Shown: positions 36,442 to 47,140 of the stretch, in pieces
Position numbering within the stretch: position 1 is the first letter of the stretch
Layout: each line of letters opens with the position of its first letter
NCBI GenBank assembly: GCA_001600175.1
Contig: BCJC01000005.1
Location: 600,471 to 664,470, forward strand
DNA length: 64,000 nucleotides
Reading direction: 5' to 3'
Source of the DNA: Erythrobasidium yunnanense
Taxonomy: Eukaryota; Basidiomycota; Cystobasidiomycetes; Erythrobasidiales; Erythrobasidiaceae
Program-made: the position numbers and the translations under genes
The notes under the pieces: model-generated
Told to the model about the DNA's origin: nothing
Seen by the model: the letters and a program-made list of their open reading frames with translations, nothing else
Database searches by the model: none

Positions 36442-38624
36442 ATGCGCCTCAGTGCGACCATCATGAATACTTCTAGGACCTCAAATACTCGTAGCGGTTT
36501 CTTCATACGCCAGCGGTTTCTGGAAACGGCAAACTCACTGGTGCAAGGAGCATCGAATATCGTGTCCAACGTTCGGGACGGCGAAGATCCCTTGGCTCCT
36601 AGAGCTCCCAAAGTATCGCCATATACGCAAGAGAAATGCCTCGTCTTTGTGCGCATCCATTTCAAAATCACGGGCTCTCGTCATGGCCGCAGTCGAAACG
36701 AAAGTGACTGACTTTCGGCACATTGACAACAGCCTGGATATGCCTTCGTTAAGGACAATGAACTTACAGTCAATATAGAAGGCTTCGCGTTTGCGCTGCG
36801 ACCGCTGGGCGCAGGTAGGTACATTGGCTCGTTCCGATCATCTTCCTACTAATCAGAATACTGTACCTCTGCGCTTGACACGCCAGCATCCCGAACGCAG
36901 AAGCTCTTCGTCTCTGGTGCGAGACAGCTGGCCGCTCTTCCCGGGTTACCGAAAGGTCCCATAATCGACGAACCTCTGGATATCGAAATGCCGCCGGAAG
37001 AGCTACAAGATCAGCTAAAGACGTACAACGAGCGACATAAGGATATTCAAGCGCCAACCACAGAGCGCCCAGTCACGTTACCGCCTCCACAGCAAGCAGC
37101 TACTTCGCGTCCACAGCATAGACGACAAGACACCGCTAGTAGCGTTGCCAGCACAAGCACCCTTGGCAAAGCCAAGATAACCAATGTCGCATATTCACAA
37201 GCCACGTTAGAAACCCTCCATGATAACCTCAACGCGCGATTACGGCTCTTCTTCTCCCAAAAATTGGTCGGGCGCCGGATACGAGTCTCAATCTTCTTAC
37301 AGCCGCAAGAATCGGGGAGTGAGAGATTGATAGCGAAAGGAACACTGATGACGGAGCTCGGAGGCGTTTTCAAATCGGCGATATGCGTACCATGGCAGAA
37401 TGGCGAGCCAGTCGGTCGGAAGCTGCGTGTGCGGACAGAACTTCTGACAGATCAAGTTGAAGAAGAGACTATCGATGATCAAAGCAGTCTGGACAGAGTT
37501 ATGGCCAGAAGCGATGAGGCGAGCGTGGGAGTAACGCATGCGCACGCGCCGATACGAGTGATATCGGATATCGACGATACGATCAAAGCTACACACGTCC
37601 TGGCTGGTATCAAGAGCGTGTTCCGTAACGTCTTTACGAGGCCGCACGAGGAGTTGACGGTGGACGGCATGCAGCAGTGGTATAGATCAATGCAGGAAGA
37701 AGGCGCTTGCTTTCACTACGTAAGTAACTCTCCCTTCGAACTATTCGGAGTGCTGCGGGAGTATCTGCTTGCATCCGGTTATCCTGCTGGTACGTCTATA
37801 CACGTCTGAAACGTCGCTCGACAGCGCTGACATGACTCTTCAAGGATCTGTCCGGCTGAAAGAGTATGGCGGTGGCAGTGGAAGCTTGTTCGGCGGGCTA
37901 TGGGAGCCTGCTGGTGAGCGCAAGCGAAACGGAGTTGAGGAGATCCTGAAGGTGGGCCTAAAACGTGCCTCCAGACACCAATCTCTACTCACACCATTTC
38001 CTACAGACATTCCCCGACTCTCGATTCCTGCTTGTTGGGGACAGCGGAGAGCAAGATCTGGAGCTCTACGTATCTCTAGCACAGCAGTACCCTCATCAGA
38101 TCTTAGGCATCTTCATACGAGACGTCACTTCTCCATTACCTCGATTTGGCAGCAAGTCTGCCAATTCCTCGTCGGCCTCCCTTCTCTCCGCGCATCGCAT
38201 GAAAGACTCTGTATCCTCTTCAGTCCGCAGAAAGTTGGCTCGGAGGGATTCAGATACAGAACAGGAACAGATACTTACGCAGATAGCTAAAGAGGAACAG
38301 CTCGCTGCTAAAGTCTCGGCTGGCAAGAATTCATCGAATCCGAATGCTATGTTCGAGGAATCAGAAAGCGATTTTGAGGATACGGACATTATGTCTTTGA
38401 ACAATCCTCTGGATAGGAACTCGATAGAGAGCGGCTCTTTAGCGCCCCTAGATGAATACGGTTATACAGAAGGCGAAAGGAGAGTAATCATGCTTTTCAA
38501 GGAGAGAATCGATAGAGCGCGGCAGGATCTTCCGAAAGACATACTCCTGAAGATCTTCAAGAGCGGAGCTGAGTGTCAGCCAGACGCGGCTGCCTTGATA
38601 CAAGGCGTCCTGCAACGGACATAA
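36442..38624 (+). CDS. APP1: APP1-type phosphatidate phosphatase (DUF2183)
   Basis: Mg2+-dependent phosphatidate phosphatase of the haloacid-dehalogenase fold, linked in yeast to cortical actin patches and endocytosis. The start is probably at 36442. Exon 1 ends at TQEKCLVF and a phase-0, 84-nt intron joins it to PGYAFVKDNELTVNIEGFAF. The catalytic domain contains RVISDIDDTIKATHVLAGIK (DxDxT motif, near 37560), FRNVFTRPHEELTVDGMQQW and FHYVSNSPFELFGVLREYLL. After an intron come SVRLKEYGGGSGSLFGGLW and SRFLLVGDSGEQDLELYVSL, the last motif with GDSGxxD. The C-terminal tail (38150-38624) is Ser-rich with acidic patches and a final helix. All catalytic motifs are present. The alternative first Met at 36463 is also possible. 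Confidence 0.9.
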
Positions 38625-39134
38625 GGAGTCCGGCTGCCTACTCTCTCACAGACATCTATGATCTCTGCGCAGCGGTCCCTACGCCGTCAGTGGTCCCCCA
38701 ACCGTTGTACAATAACCGCAACTTATATGTCTGTCTCGAGCTCCGGTTCAGACTCGCAGGTGACATCTAATATAGACATGGCTGTTGGAGCGTTCAGCGA
38801 GCATCCGCAAGACATGATGAACTTCTCATCGGACTGTTCCCGTTCGCAGATGAGAAATATTCCCACCTTCCCTTCGAAGAGATTTCTTTTCGTACATGGC
38901 GATGCCTCGGTAAAAAGAAGTCGAGGGGGGATTCTGCCTACAAAACCTGCAGTCTGCATCTGCTCTCTCCTTGTCCATCCGCACCAGCTATCCGCTTCCC
39001 GCTACAGCCAGCTGCCTTCCGCTTCGTGCTAAGCAAACACCCTCCTCTAGGTGAGCTTCAATACCCCCCTTGAAACAGCGAGCTCGCTCGATACTCTCCC
39101 TTCAACAGAAACCCACGTACCTCCGCTCTGTGCA
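38625..39134. other. Intergenic region, 510 bp
   Basis: An open plus-strand frame (38658-39032) exists but opens without a convincing start and shows no recognisable domain. A CTAG followed by GTGAGC at 39047-39056 looks like a splice donor, so a 5' non-coding or short coding exon for the gene at 39135 is possible. A run of five or more G or A residues near 38910-38930 is the only simple-sequence feature. Confidence 0.35.
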
Positions 39135-39668
39135 ATGCCAGAAGCCAACGGCAAGCCATTCCCGTCCGAACTACAGGATTACACACATCTCACTGCGGGC
39201 GGGGAGACTTTCGTTATCAACGGATGGTCTTACACTCTCAGCCCAGACAGAAGTTATTGCACTGATCTATCCACTGGTCGAACGCACTGGCTCAATCCCC
39301 CGGCTTTGGCACCAGCCAGGGCCGGCAGGGCCCAGGCCAACGCCAACGCCGGATCAGCTAGTAATTCCCAAGACGGGCCTGACGTCCAACGAGTATTGCA
39401 ATACTACTATCGCTACGAAGCGTCCATCCGCCCCGGCGCGACAATTGAGGTAGACGGTTTCACCTTGAAAGTCAACTCAGACAAAACCAAAATTCGCCAT
39501 GGCAGGCATACCATCAATATTCCGACAAAAGCAAGCTCCTCTTCAAATCGAGCAAAAGGAAGCTCGTCCTCGAAGCCCAAGCCAAAGCCAAAGCGAAAAC
39601 GCAGTCCCGGTGCAGATGGAAGCGATCGTAAGGGTAAAGGTTATGCGCACTCTGCCCGCACTTCGTAG
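39135..39668 (+). CDS. Basic protein with two repeated beta modules, unknown
   Basis: Single-exon, 177-residue protein starting MPEANGKPFPSELQDYTHLT. It holds two similar modules of about 35 residues: GGETFVINGWSYTLSPDRSY (ending THWLNPP) and PGATIEVDGFTLKVNSDKTK (ending HTINIP). Each has an initial G-x-x-(F/I), a (N/D)G-(W/F) turn, alternating hydrophobic residues, and a D-(R/K)-(S/T) turn, which suggests a small beta fold used twice, loosely like a WW or beta-hairpin repeat. An Ala/Asn/Gly linker separates them. The C-terminus (from about residue 132) is rich in Ser, Lys and Pro, with KPKPKPKRKRSPG as a likely nuclear localisation signal. I do not know the family. A nuclear adaptor or DNA-associated protein is possible but is inference. 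Confidence 0.6.
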   Translation: MPEANGKPFPSELQDYTHLTAGGETFVINGWSYTLSPDRSYCTDLSTGRTHWLNPPALAPARAGRAQANANAGSASNSQDGPDVQRVLQYYYRYEASIRPGATIEVDGFTLKVNSDKTKIRHGRHTINIPTKASSSSNRAKGSSSSKPKPKPKRKRSPGADGSDRKGKGYAHSARTS

Positions 39669-39818
39669 CCTGTAATACGTATACGCATTCTCATACATCA
39701 TCCCCTCCCGCATGCTTGACTACCTCTGGCTTACATACGTTCCTGACGACTCATACAGCACGATGCCCTTGTTACAAGCCGGGATGCGGACTTTGCCCAT
39801 GTATGTCTCAATAGCCCT

Positions 39819-40698
39819 TCACTCATCTGCAGGGAAGTCCTCCTTCTCTATGAGATCCTGCATGAATGCGTAGAAAGCATGTGCAGGAAAGCCTTTTACG
39901 TTATTGAAGTCTCCCTGTAGGCTCTTGACGAGCACCGAGCCAATGCCTTGGATAGCCCATCCTCCAGCTCTGTCTATGCCTTCGCCGTGTTCGACATAGC
40001 TTGCTAGTAGTGAAGGAGGGCAGTCTGCAAATGTCACGGAGGTAGTTGCTGAGAGTGATCTAACGACAAAGGACACTTCAGCAATGTATCAGCTATGCGA
40101 TAGGGTATCTAGCTCACTTGATGGCATATCCAGGGTTCTGCAATGTCGGGAAAACAACATTGACCCCCGTTATGACCTTCACAGTCTCACCGTTCTGCTC
40201 TTCTAGCATGGCCATATGCCGCTTCTTCGTACCAGGCTTCTCGAGTATCTGATCCGCATGAGCGGGTGTTCCTGATGGCAGCAGGACTATCGTGTCTGCG
40301 CTTATGACGAGATCCGGCGGGAAAGCTGGATTTGCTTTCTTTTCTTCGCAAGCAGGTCAGTAGGATGGAGAGAGTAAGAGAGGCAGTATAGATGCACCAC
40401 TTCGCGCTCATAGACTTCTAGAGCCTGCAAGTTCCCGTAAACATTAGGTGGACAAGGCCAAAGTGCGACGTTGTATGCGGACCTTTTGGGCAGCAGTATC
40501 GACAGGATATTCAATCTCTCTTCCTTCGTAGTCTTTGTGATCCAGGGTCTCTTCAAACGTTGACGGGACCACCTCGAAGCCAGACCATCCCAGACATTCT
40601 TCAAAGATCTCGCGTCGTCGTGCGCTCGCTGAAGCCAGGATAACTCGTTTTCCAGTGAGAACGTTGCCTACAGAATCGGCGGGAAGGGCAGCTTGCAT
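39819..40698 (-). CDS. Maf-family nucleotide pyrophosphatase
   Basis: Hydrolyses non-canonical or excess nucleoside triphosphates such as dTTP/UTP to the monophosphate, a house-cleaning role. The start at 40698 is followed by KRVILASASARRREIFEECL, the Maf N-terminal motif (ASxSxRR), then VVPSTFEETLDHKDYEGREI. A middle exon reads PDLVISADTIVLLPSGTPAH, containing the conserved SADT motif, and HADQILEKP. The last exon includes YVEHGEGIDRAGGWAIQGIG and GDFNNVKGFPAHAFYAFMQD, matching the family's EGxDxAGxYAIQG and NVxGLP motifs (here GFP). All catalytic motifs are kept. Diverges from HUS1 with 87 bp between start codons. Confidence 0.9.
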
Positions 40699-40785
40699 AG
40701 TCAGAGCCTTGAAATCGGTTTAAAGGTCAGCCTTGTATCAAATCAATCACCTTTTCAAGACATTGATGTACATGGATCATATAAG
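40699..40785. promoter_or_regulatory. 87-bp bidirectional promoter between MAF and HUS1
   Basis: The two start codons are both well supported by family N-termini, so this very short interval must hold transcription start signals and 5' leaders for both genes. It is moderately AT-rich (about 60%) around 40720-40785. No obvious TATA box is seen except a TATAAG next to the HUS1 start, which is too close to act as one. Confidence 0.5.
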
Positions 40786-41832
40786 ATGCGCTTCAAGGCA
40801 GAAGTCAGAAACCCAGCTGCGCTGAACAGTCAGGAATACATCGACCTTGCATACACGATGAGGGCCGAAACTGACGCGTAAAGTTTCCAGGACTCGTTGC
40901 ATCCGTCGAGAAGCTGTCACAGCGAGGCATACTCAAGCTTACAAGAGAAAAAGTCTACATCATTTGCGCTGGCGAAAGAAACACGTCTGGAGGTCCTCAA
41001 GTGTGGGCGCAGATCAACGTCGATTCCGTCTTCTCCGACTTCAAGATTGAATCCAATACCGACAATCAGATCTTCCTAGAGTTCATCCCTACTGCTCTGT
41101 CGAAAGCTCTTAGATCTTCAAATGGCGCTACCGCTGCTGTCTTACGGTTGGCGAAACGCGCTTCGAACAATTGTCCCGTCATTTCATGCTCCTTCTCGGG
41201 GTCTACAAAGGGCGGTCATGCACTGGATATATCCCAAGAAGTGCCTGTGAGGGTATTGAAGCTGGCCGAGCTCGAAGATATGGCGAAAGAACCGATGTGC
41301 CCGGAGCCAGATGTGCATATCATGCTTCCTCTTCCTTCAGACATTATGCGTGGGGTAGTAGAGAGAATGAAGAACCTGGACAGCATCGTTCACGTCTCGG
41401 CAAACCAGGAGGGAGTGATGAAGCTGCGCGTACAGAGTGACTTGGCCAATGTCGAAACGGAATGGCGAGGGCTGTCGAAGCCGGATGTTGGTAGGTCATC
41501 GACTACATAACTTTTGTGCTGCAGCTGAAATCTTTACCTCAAACCAGATCAGTCCTCACAACCCGTTGATGATGTCGATCCCAGCGAGTTCCACACAGTA
41601 GCAATAGAGGCAAAGCATCTACTCAAGTTGCTGAATGCGCTGAAGGAAGGAAGTCATACTATTGCGTGTAAGCAAACAATCACTGGAGCAATGCCAACGT
41701 TTTCTGACTCCCCATCTGCCAGGCATATGCGCGGGATACTGCTTGATTGCATATCTTTACGTTGGAGATACACAAGTCGAAACCTCCTCTATCCTCACTT
41801 TCTACGTCCCCGGCCATACAGATGGAGAATGA
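40786..41832 (+). CDS. HUS1: Checkpoint clamp subunit HUS1
   Basis: Subunit of the Rad9-Hus1-Rad1 (9-1-1) clamp, a PCNA-like ring loaded at damaged DNA to activate the checkpoint kinase. The start MRFKAEVRNPAALN is the usual Hus1 beginning. A short intron (GTCAGG to TTCCAG) joins it to LVASVEKLSQRGILKLTREK, then VYIICAGERN, matching the first clamp domain. The body contains WAQINVDSVFSDFKIESNTD, SKALRSSNGATAAVLRLAKR and PVRVLKLAELEDMAKEPMCP. A GTAGGT intron near 41492 leads to the second domain (SEFHTVAIEAKHLLKLLNAL). A last intron leads to YCLIAYLYVGDTQVETSSIL and TFYVPGHTDGE with the stop at 41830-41832. The family usually ends in a similar LTFYIP strand. Length of about 300 residues fits. 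Confidence 0.9.
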
Positions 41833-41899
41833 CTGCCTGCAGCATCAAGCTGTCCGCTTTGCTACGCTATTCAGTGCGGCATCGAAGGCTTTGTTCGGC

Positions 41900-42638
41900 A
41901 AGTGTTGTTGTCCTTTAGGAAAGAATCATACACACGTTAGTCGACGCAGGAGACTCACGATGTGCCGTCTATACTGCAGTGCTGCTGGAGTCTAGCTTCC
42001 TTCCTTCTCGAAGCAAGGTTGTTTGTGATCTCCATCTGGACTTGACACGTCTACCAGAGTACAACGATGCGAAAGCAACTTTCAAGGGGCTCCATCATGC
42101 GCCGGCCTGTATGGGTCCTTGGTTGCGTGAAGTACAATCCGCGTCAACCTTCCTTACTGCACTATGCTAGAGACAGGGGACTACTGTGAAAACGGCGATA
42201 TCTACTCTCAGCACAAGCTAGCGATCGTAGAGGTTTGGGAGCCTTTGCCGGAAACATCAAGGGTCAGGTATCCTTTCCAAATGCAACTCTATCGACTTTG
42301 TCGATATCGCTAGCTCCTGCTCTGCTCTGCTTCAAGCGAACCTACGCAAAAGGCAGCTCGTCGAGTACAGCAAAGATATCAAAACATCAAATATGCCAGA
42401 ATATGAGGGCGAAATCCACGACGTGTGGCTTGTGGACCCTCAAAGTCGCACGTACGCTCTACAGATAAGAGTGCGCAAGTGTATGCAATACTTGGAGACC
42501 ACACTGCAGAAGGTACCGAACAAAACCGAGAAATGCCAGCTGTCCTACGAGGGCGATTGGCGACTCTATGCTGTACGATTCAAGGACCAGGCCGAAATCC
42601 AATTACACTATAGGAGAGGCTCTTCAGCCAGCAGATGA
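41900..42638 (+). CDS. Uncharacterised multi-exon gene, boundaries uncertain
   Basis: Coding-like segments occur in several frames: ERIIHTLVDAGDSRCAVYTA and VLLESSFLPSRSKVVCDLHL near 41920-42060, GDYCENGDIYSQHKLAIVEV near 42178-42235, and YEGEIHDVWLVDPQSRTYAL and SYEGDWRLYAVRFKDQAEIQ near 42397-42615, with a stop at 42636. They alternate with gaps that could be short introns, but I could not fix the chain. The last segment (GEIHDVWLVD) resembles GELCHIWICD in the gene at 43225-43815, suggesting related proteins. No known family is recognised. The gene's 5' end may overlap the 3' region of HUS1, whose stop at 41832 lies close by. Confidence 0.35.
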
Positions 42639-43224
42639 AGTGCCCTGCCCTTCTGGGCTAGCCAGAACCCACACTTCGACCAGGTCCACCTGGCTCCTTT
42701 ATCGCCTGCTTGCTCACGAATACTCTTATCTCATGTTATACCTCATGTTATACCGATGTCTTCAACCCTACTCTTGCTTTCTTATCGTCCTATTCTGCGT
42801 TCCCATGCTTTCCCTACCAACGAGCTGCCACTGACGTCTTGACGAACGGAGTTAGGGTTCGCTGCCTCCATCAGGTCAGCAGTGCGAACTAGCTGATCTA
42901 CTCACTCTCATCTAATGAGCATGCTTTCATTGCCAAACCCCTCTATCCGATCACTGATCTGCCGGAGAGCAGAAAATCCTCCTGGCGGAAGTCTGCAGCA
43001 TAGTCAGGGTGCATTGGCGAAAAATCTGCTTCAACAGGACGTTAGACAGTCATTCCGTCCACTGACTCGAGCTTGACCCCCACATGTCTGACTGTCACGG
43101 CGGTGCCCGCATGGTGAAATTCCCCAATCGATAGCCGTCTGCTTGTTCCTCTTACGGCCCCACCCTCATCGGAAGTGCGGACACACAGTCACCCTCCTCT
43201 TAGAGATCTCACCATCGAAGCAGC
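42639..43224. other. Intergenic region, about 590 bp
   Basis: No gene is supported here. A near-duplicate of TCATGTTATACC occurs twice in tandem at about 42731-42754, and the rest is unremarkable pyrimidine-rich sequence leading to the start codon at 43225. It should contain the terminator of the upstream gene and the promoter of the downstream one. Confidence 0.4.
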
Positions 43225-43815
43225 ATGAGCGCTAGAGCAGTACCTATACCTGCTGCAGAGTCACCTTTTTTCCGAATGAAAGGTACTTTCTCATACGTTG
43301 GCATTTCACCCTACGTTCCAGAAGGGATCATCACCATCAGCTACGATAGACACGATAGCGCAAATCGCAACCTTCCAGTCTCCTCAACGCACATGGTCAG
43401 GCTGCCACAAGGTCATCCGTATCCGGTGATTGGGCAAGAGTGCAGAGTTGCTGTTCGCATGGGACAACGCGCATGCGTTATCTACAACGACCAGAAATAT
43501 GTTCTTTGGCTGGATTACAGAGTCCCGGTTCTGGTGCATTCAGCCATAACCAAACGAGCCACGGTGGGGCTTGTAGGACAAGCTGAAAACGGAGTGCGAA
43601 CAGTCTCAGTCATCTACAAGATTCGCAACGAGGAAACGAACGAGCTCGACCGATATAGCGTGGCCTTTAACATTCGAACCACTGGCTATCCTAAACCAGA
43701 AACAGGTGAACTCTGTCACATCTGGATCTGCGATAACCGCATTGTAGCTCTCGTACAGAAAGTAGACAGAGTAGAGCGCATTTACGTGGTATTGGGTAAC
43801 GTACGGTTCCGCTAG
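43225..43815 (+). CDS. Uncharacterised intronless beta-rich protein
   Basis: 196-residue single-exon protein starting MSARAVPIPAAESPFFRMKG. Predicted structure is almost wholly beta: FSYVGISPYVPEGIITISYD, QECRVAVRMGQRACVIYNDQ, VGLVGQAENGVRTVSVIYKI, and GELCHIWICDNRIVALVQKV. Two segments seem to be copies of one module. YPVIGQECRVAVRMGQRACV and YPKPETGELCHIWICDNRIV share Y-P, a G-(Q/E)-(E/L)-C turn and an alternating strand, so the protein may be an internal duplication. The C-terminus (VVLGNVRFR) has no signal. No signal peptide or membrane helix. The GELCHIWICD strand matches GEIHDVWLVD in the neighbour at 42.4 kb. I do not recognise the family. Confidence 0.6.
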   Translation: MSARAVPIPAAESPFFRMKGTFSYVGISPYVPEGIITISYDRHDSANRNLPVSSTHMVRLPQGHPYPVIGQECRVAVRMGQRACVIYNDQKYVLWLDYRVPVLVHSAITKRATVGLVGQAENGVRTVSVIYKIRNEETNELDRYSVAFNIRTTGYPKPETGELCHIWICDNRIVALVQKVDRVERIYVVLGNVRFR

Positions 43816-43953
43816 CAAATCAGATCGGGGTGCAGCACTTACTGGATGATCGGGTCCTTCTTGAACATGTATGTTATGCGGCCAATCTTACCTTTGAGAA
43901 AAGGCTTCGCATCGGGTTCACGATGCCGAAGGAGGTTTTCCAACCCTGACTTG

Positions 43954-46900
43954 TTATTCCGCATACACAAACGGCGCGCTGACCGGAGGCACTATTGGCA
44001 TTGGCAGCGCAGTAGGGATATCTAGCCTCTCGCCAGACAAATCTAGCAGCTTGATCTTTACTCCGATATCCGTCAAAGTCTGGATGTAGTCTGCCGACTC
44101 TTTCGTGCTAATGTAGCCTTCAGGAAGAAGGAGATTTAAGCCATCTAGCCATTCGCTGAGGATGCTAGGCGTGGGCGCTATGACCTCCGAGATGACCGAC
44201 TCGTGAGAAAGCAGAGTAATGGCTAGCGGGTTGTTGGAGGTTTGCGCTTGAGGGGCTTGTGGAAGTCCAAGAGATGGCGATCGTAAACTGCACACGCTGA
44301 GTGATGCGCTTAGAGGGTTTGGAGATGATATACTCGTCTGCGAGCGTATCATGCGGCTATTGCCGCCGTTCGTGACTTCGGTAATTTGCGACAAGTCGAC
44401 TAAATGCGATGTAGCTTAGTAAAATTCTGTGATATACGAGTATGACATCAACTTACTTCGATCCGGCAGATCATCCAGTCCCGGCCGTATGAGCTTCTTC
44501 TCGCTGCCTTCCCAATAGTGCAGATGTCGTTTGTTCGGTGCTAAGCGGTAGAACCTATATTTGGCGGTCGGGAATGATCTGCTACTCTTCTGTTGCGTGG
44601 CGGTCGAAGTGGTTGTCCCTGTTATGACGTGCGTTGAAAGGACGGTGAACCAGCTGCCAAGATGTAGACAGTTGACACGCTGAGACCGTACGAACGCGAA
44701 AGACTCTCGGTAAAGCCTATCTCGCAGGTTTCTACGGGCGGCACATCAGCTAACATGCCCCGTCCAGTCAAGAAAGTCTGACGAACCTGACTGGCAGCTT
44801 GGACATAAGACCATCCTCGATCTCAAGCTCCTTCATTTGACGGTCTCTGACTTGCTCATACTTGGCCTCTTCGAATTCGCGAACCAGGTCAAAGAAGCTT
44901 TTCTCCTTCCTGACATCGGCATTATCGTCTTCGAGCTCGCTCGAAGGGGGAGGAGAAGAGTATATATTCGAAGAAGGGGCGTATACTAGGGACGTGCGGA
45001 CTTGACTTCGTGTAAGGTCGGCTACGCGGGTGAAGTCGTTGACGGACGCGCCAGATTCGTAGAACATTCGGATGAAGAACTCGAGGACTACGTAGTGTAC
45101 CCGATATAGATCAAGGAGGAAGGGCTGATGAATACGGTAGCCATATCAGCCGTCTCGCAGCGTAATACAGTGAGTGCACATCGCTCACCTGGAAACTTGT
45201 ACTAGCCGATGAGCCAGAGAGGTCGAAGTGGTCAGAGAGGATTCGCGATACTTGAAGAGATGCGAGAGCTATAGGGCATTTTCGAGCAGCAGGACGGTTG
45301 ACTTGATCCATCACCATCTGGAGAGACATTCCATATCAGTTATAGCTTGAAGCAGGTCTTAATAGCAATATTAGTGCTTACCCTGGCGAATCCTTCCTGC
45401 CGTGTGCTAGCTATCGAATACAACGACAATAAGCCGAAGACCTGTATTTGCTTGAAGTCTGGGCCGTTCTCAGATAGGCTGGGATGGGTCAGTCCTAGTT
45501 TGGTGAAGTCCTGATGGTCGGCAGAGATTGTGTTGGGCGAGGCGTTCCCAGCGGTACTACGCAGCTGGGGCATCAAGCCAGAAAAGCGGTAAATTTCTTG
45601 GAGGAGGTTGGTATGTAACGAGTCGGGAGACAAGTCTACGGGTGTCTGAGACTGTGAGTACCATAGACTAGCATAGGCCTGCTGAAATTGCAAGATTTGC
45701 GGGGTGACGTCTTCCGTGTGATTCTCGATGAGCATCTAATAGGGAACAGATCGGATCGTAAGCAAAGGCTACAGAGGATAGACGCTCATTGGATTATAGA
45801 CCACTTACGATAACAGCCTTCCTGAAGGAGTGTCTTTCGAACACCTGCCAAGCTTCGTAGAAGAAGCGGGTACTGATGTTCTTGAGGCTCGCCACAAGCA
45901 GCAACAGAGCCGATGATATCAAATACTTGTCACTTTCTCTTGCAATACGCCTTGAAAGCGTCTTGAAGAAATCGCCGGGAACGTTGCTAGTATGCGTAGA
46001 GGAGGTAGTCGGACTTTGCAATTGTAAAGTTGGTAGAGATGATGAAGGATTGGAGGATGATTCGAGAGGGTAATGAGGCGGAGAAAGGATAGGCCAGAGG
46101 TCATCGAAGTCGAACTTAGGATGATCGGTTAAGAACAGTCTTCGCAGGATGGTCAGAGCTGGCCGGACGATGTTGACCAATGCTTGCGTAGTGACTATGT
46201 CTGCTATCTATGTTGAGACTAATATCAGTACTTTCGCTGCATCGTCTTCCGCCGGACTTGCTCACCCTTTGCACAAACGCATGGTCCAGATCGTCCCATC
46301 CCAGCTCGAGATCCAGCAAAGATTGCATGGCAGATAAGGAGTACGCTAGTGTATTCCCTGTGCTCGTTTGTATGACAGTGGCTAAAGCAGATATGCCTTG
46401 TCTGTTCAAGAACTCCGTCACGAAGGCATCTTCCTGCGCTCGCGCATGTCAGTATATTGCTTGGCGGGACGGTGGACAGGGTTACACGTACCCTGATATA
46501 TGTTCCCAACTGGAAAACGGCTGCCTTGACAGATGCCTTGTCGTGTAGGTTTTGCAGCTTATTTATCGTGTTAGCCGCTTCCAACGAAGGCGCATGTACT
46601 AGCTTGAGCGTGCCTCCGCCTTGATAGTATGTCTTTAAGATCATCTCGCTGGTCACAAGCTCGTCCGTTGCCGCATCTCGCAACGCGAACAGGGACGGAG
46701 GCTCTGCAATGCCAAGTTGTGGTGATGCACATAGCTGAGCTTGGGCGTTAGAAAATCCATTGACTGATGACTGGTACATTACCTACTTGGTTGATAATCT
46801 CTGCGACCGGGACGTTCCTACTTGTAAGCGTATCAGCATGATACACGCCCGGACAAGGGTGGTTTGACGCGCCTGTCTATTCTAGCTCGCACGCTACGAT

Positions 46901-47000
46901 TACCATACAGAACGAGAGTGGGAGTGGGAAGGGGGATGTTGGCAGTCTCAACTTGGCTGGCCAAGCTAGGGAATTGGGTCATATTTCGGTCTTCGTTCAT
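43954..47000 (-). CDS. ELMO/CED-12 family protein with C-terminal PH-like domain
   Basis: Homologue of the ELMO partners of DOCK-type Rac exchange factors. The start at 47000 (MNEDRNMTQFPSLASQVETA) opens a short N-terminal region ending in VLYG. An armadillo-like helical region follows (TLKLVHAPSLEAANTINKLQ, FVTEFLNRQGISALATVIQT, LVNIVRPALTILRRLF). The ELMO domain lies about 45700-45150: LLQEIYRFSGLMPQLR, DFTKLGLTHPSLSENGPDFK, VFGLLSLYSIASTRQEGFAR. A helical stretch (VLEFFIRMFYESGASVNDFT, SFFDLVREFEEAKYEQVRDR) leads to a PH-like domain near 44650-44450 with KYRFYRLAPNKRHLHYWEGS. The C-terminal Pro-rich tail (LPMPIVPPVSAPFVYAE) could bind an SH3 domain, as ELMO binds DOCK. The order matches ELMO1-3. 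Exon joints were not all fixed. Confidence 0.8.
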
Positions 47001-47140
47001 AATGGTATTGGTTCATATAGGAATCATATTGTGGTCATTGCGAACGCATTGATATAGCTGCGACTGCGAGAGGTCAGTTTGATCAGGAATCCGTGCAAGA
47101 TCAACCTTCTCGCTTCTGCCTACCAATCTATTCGAGATCG

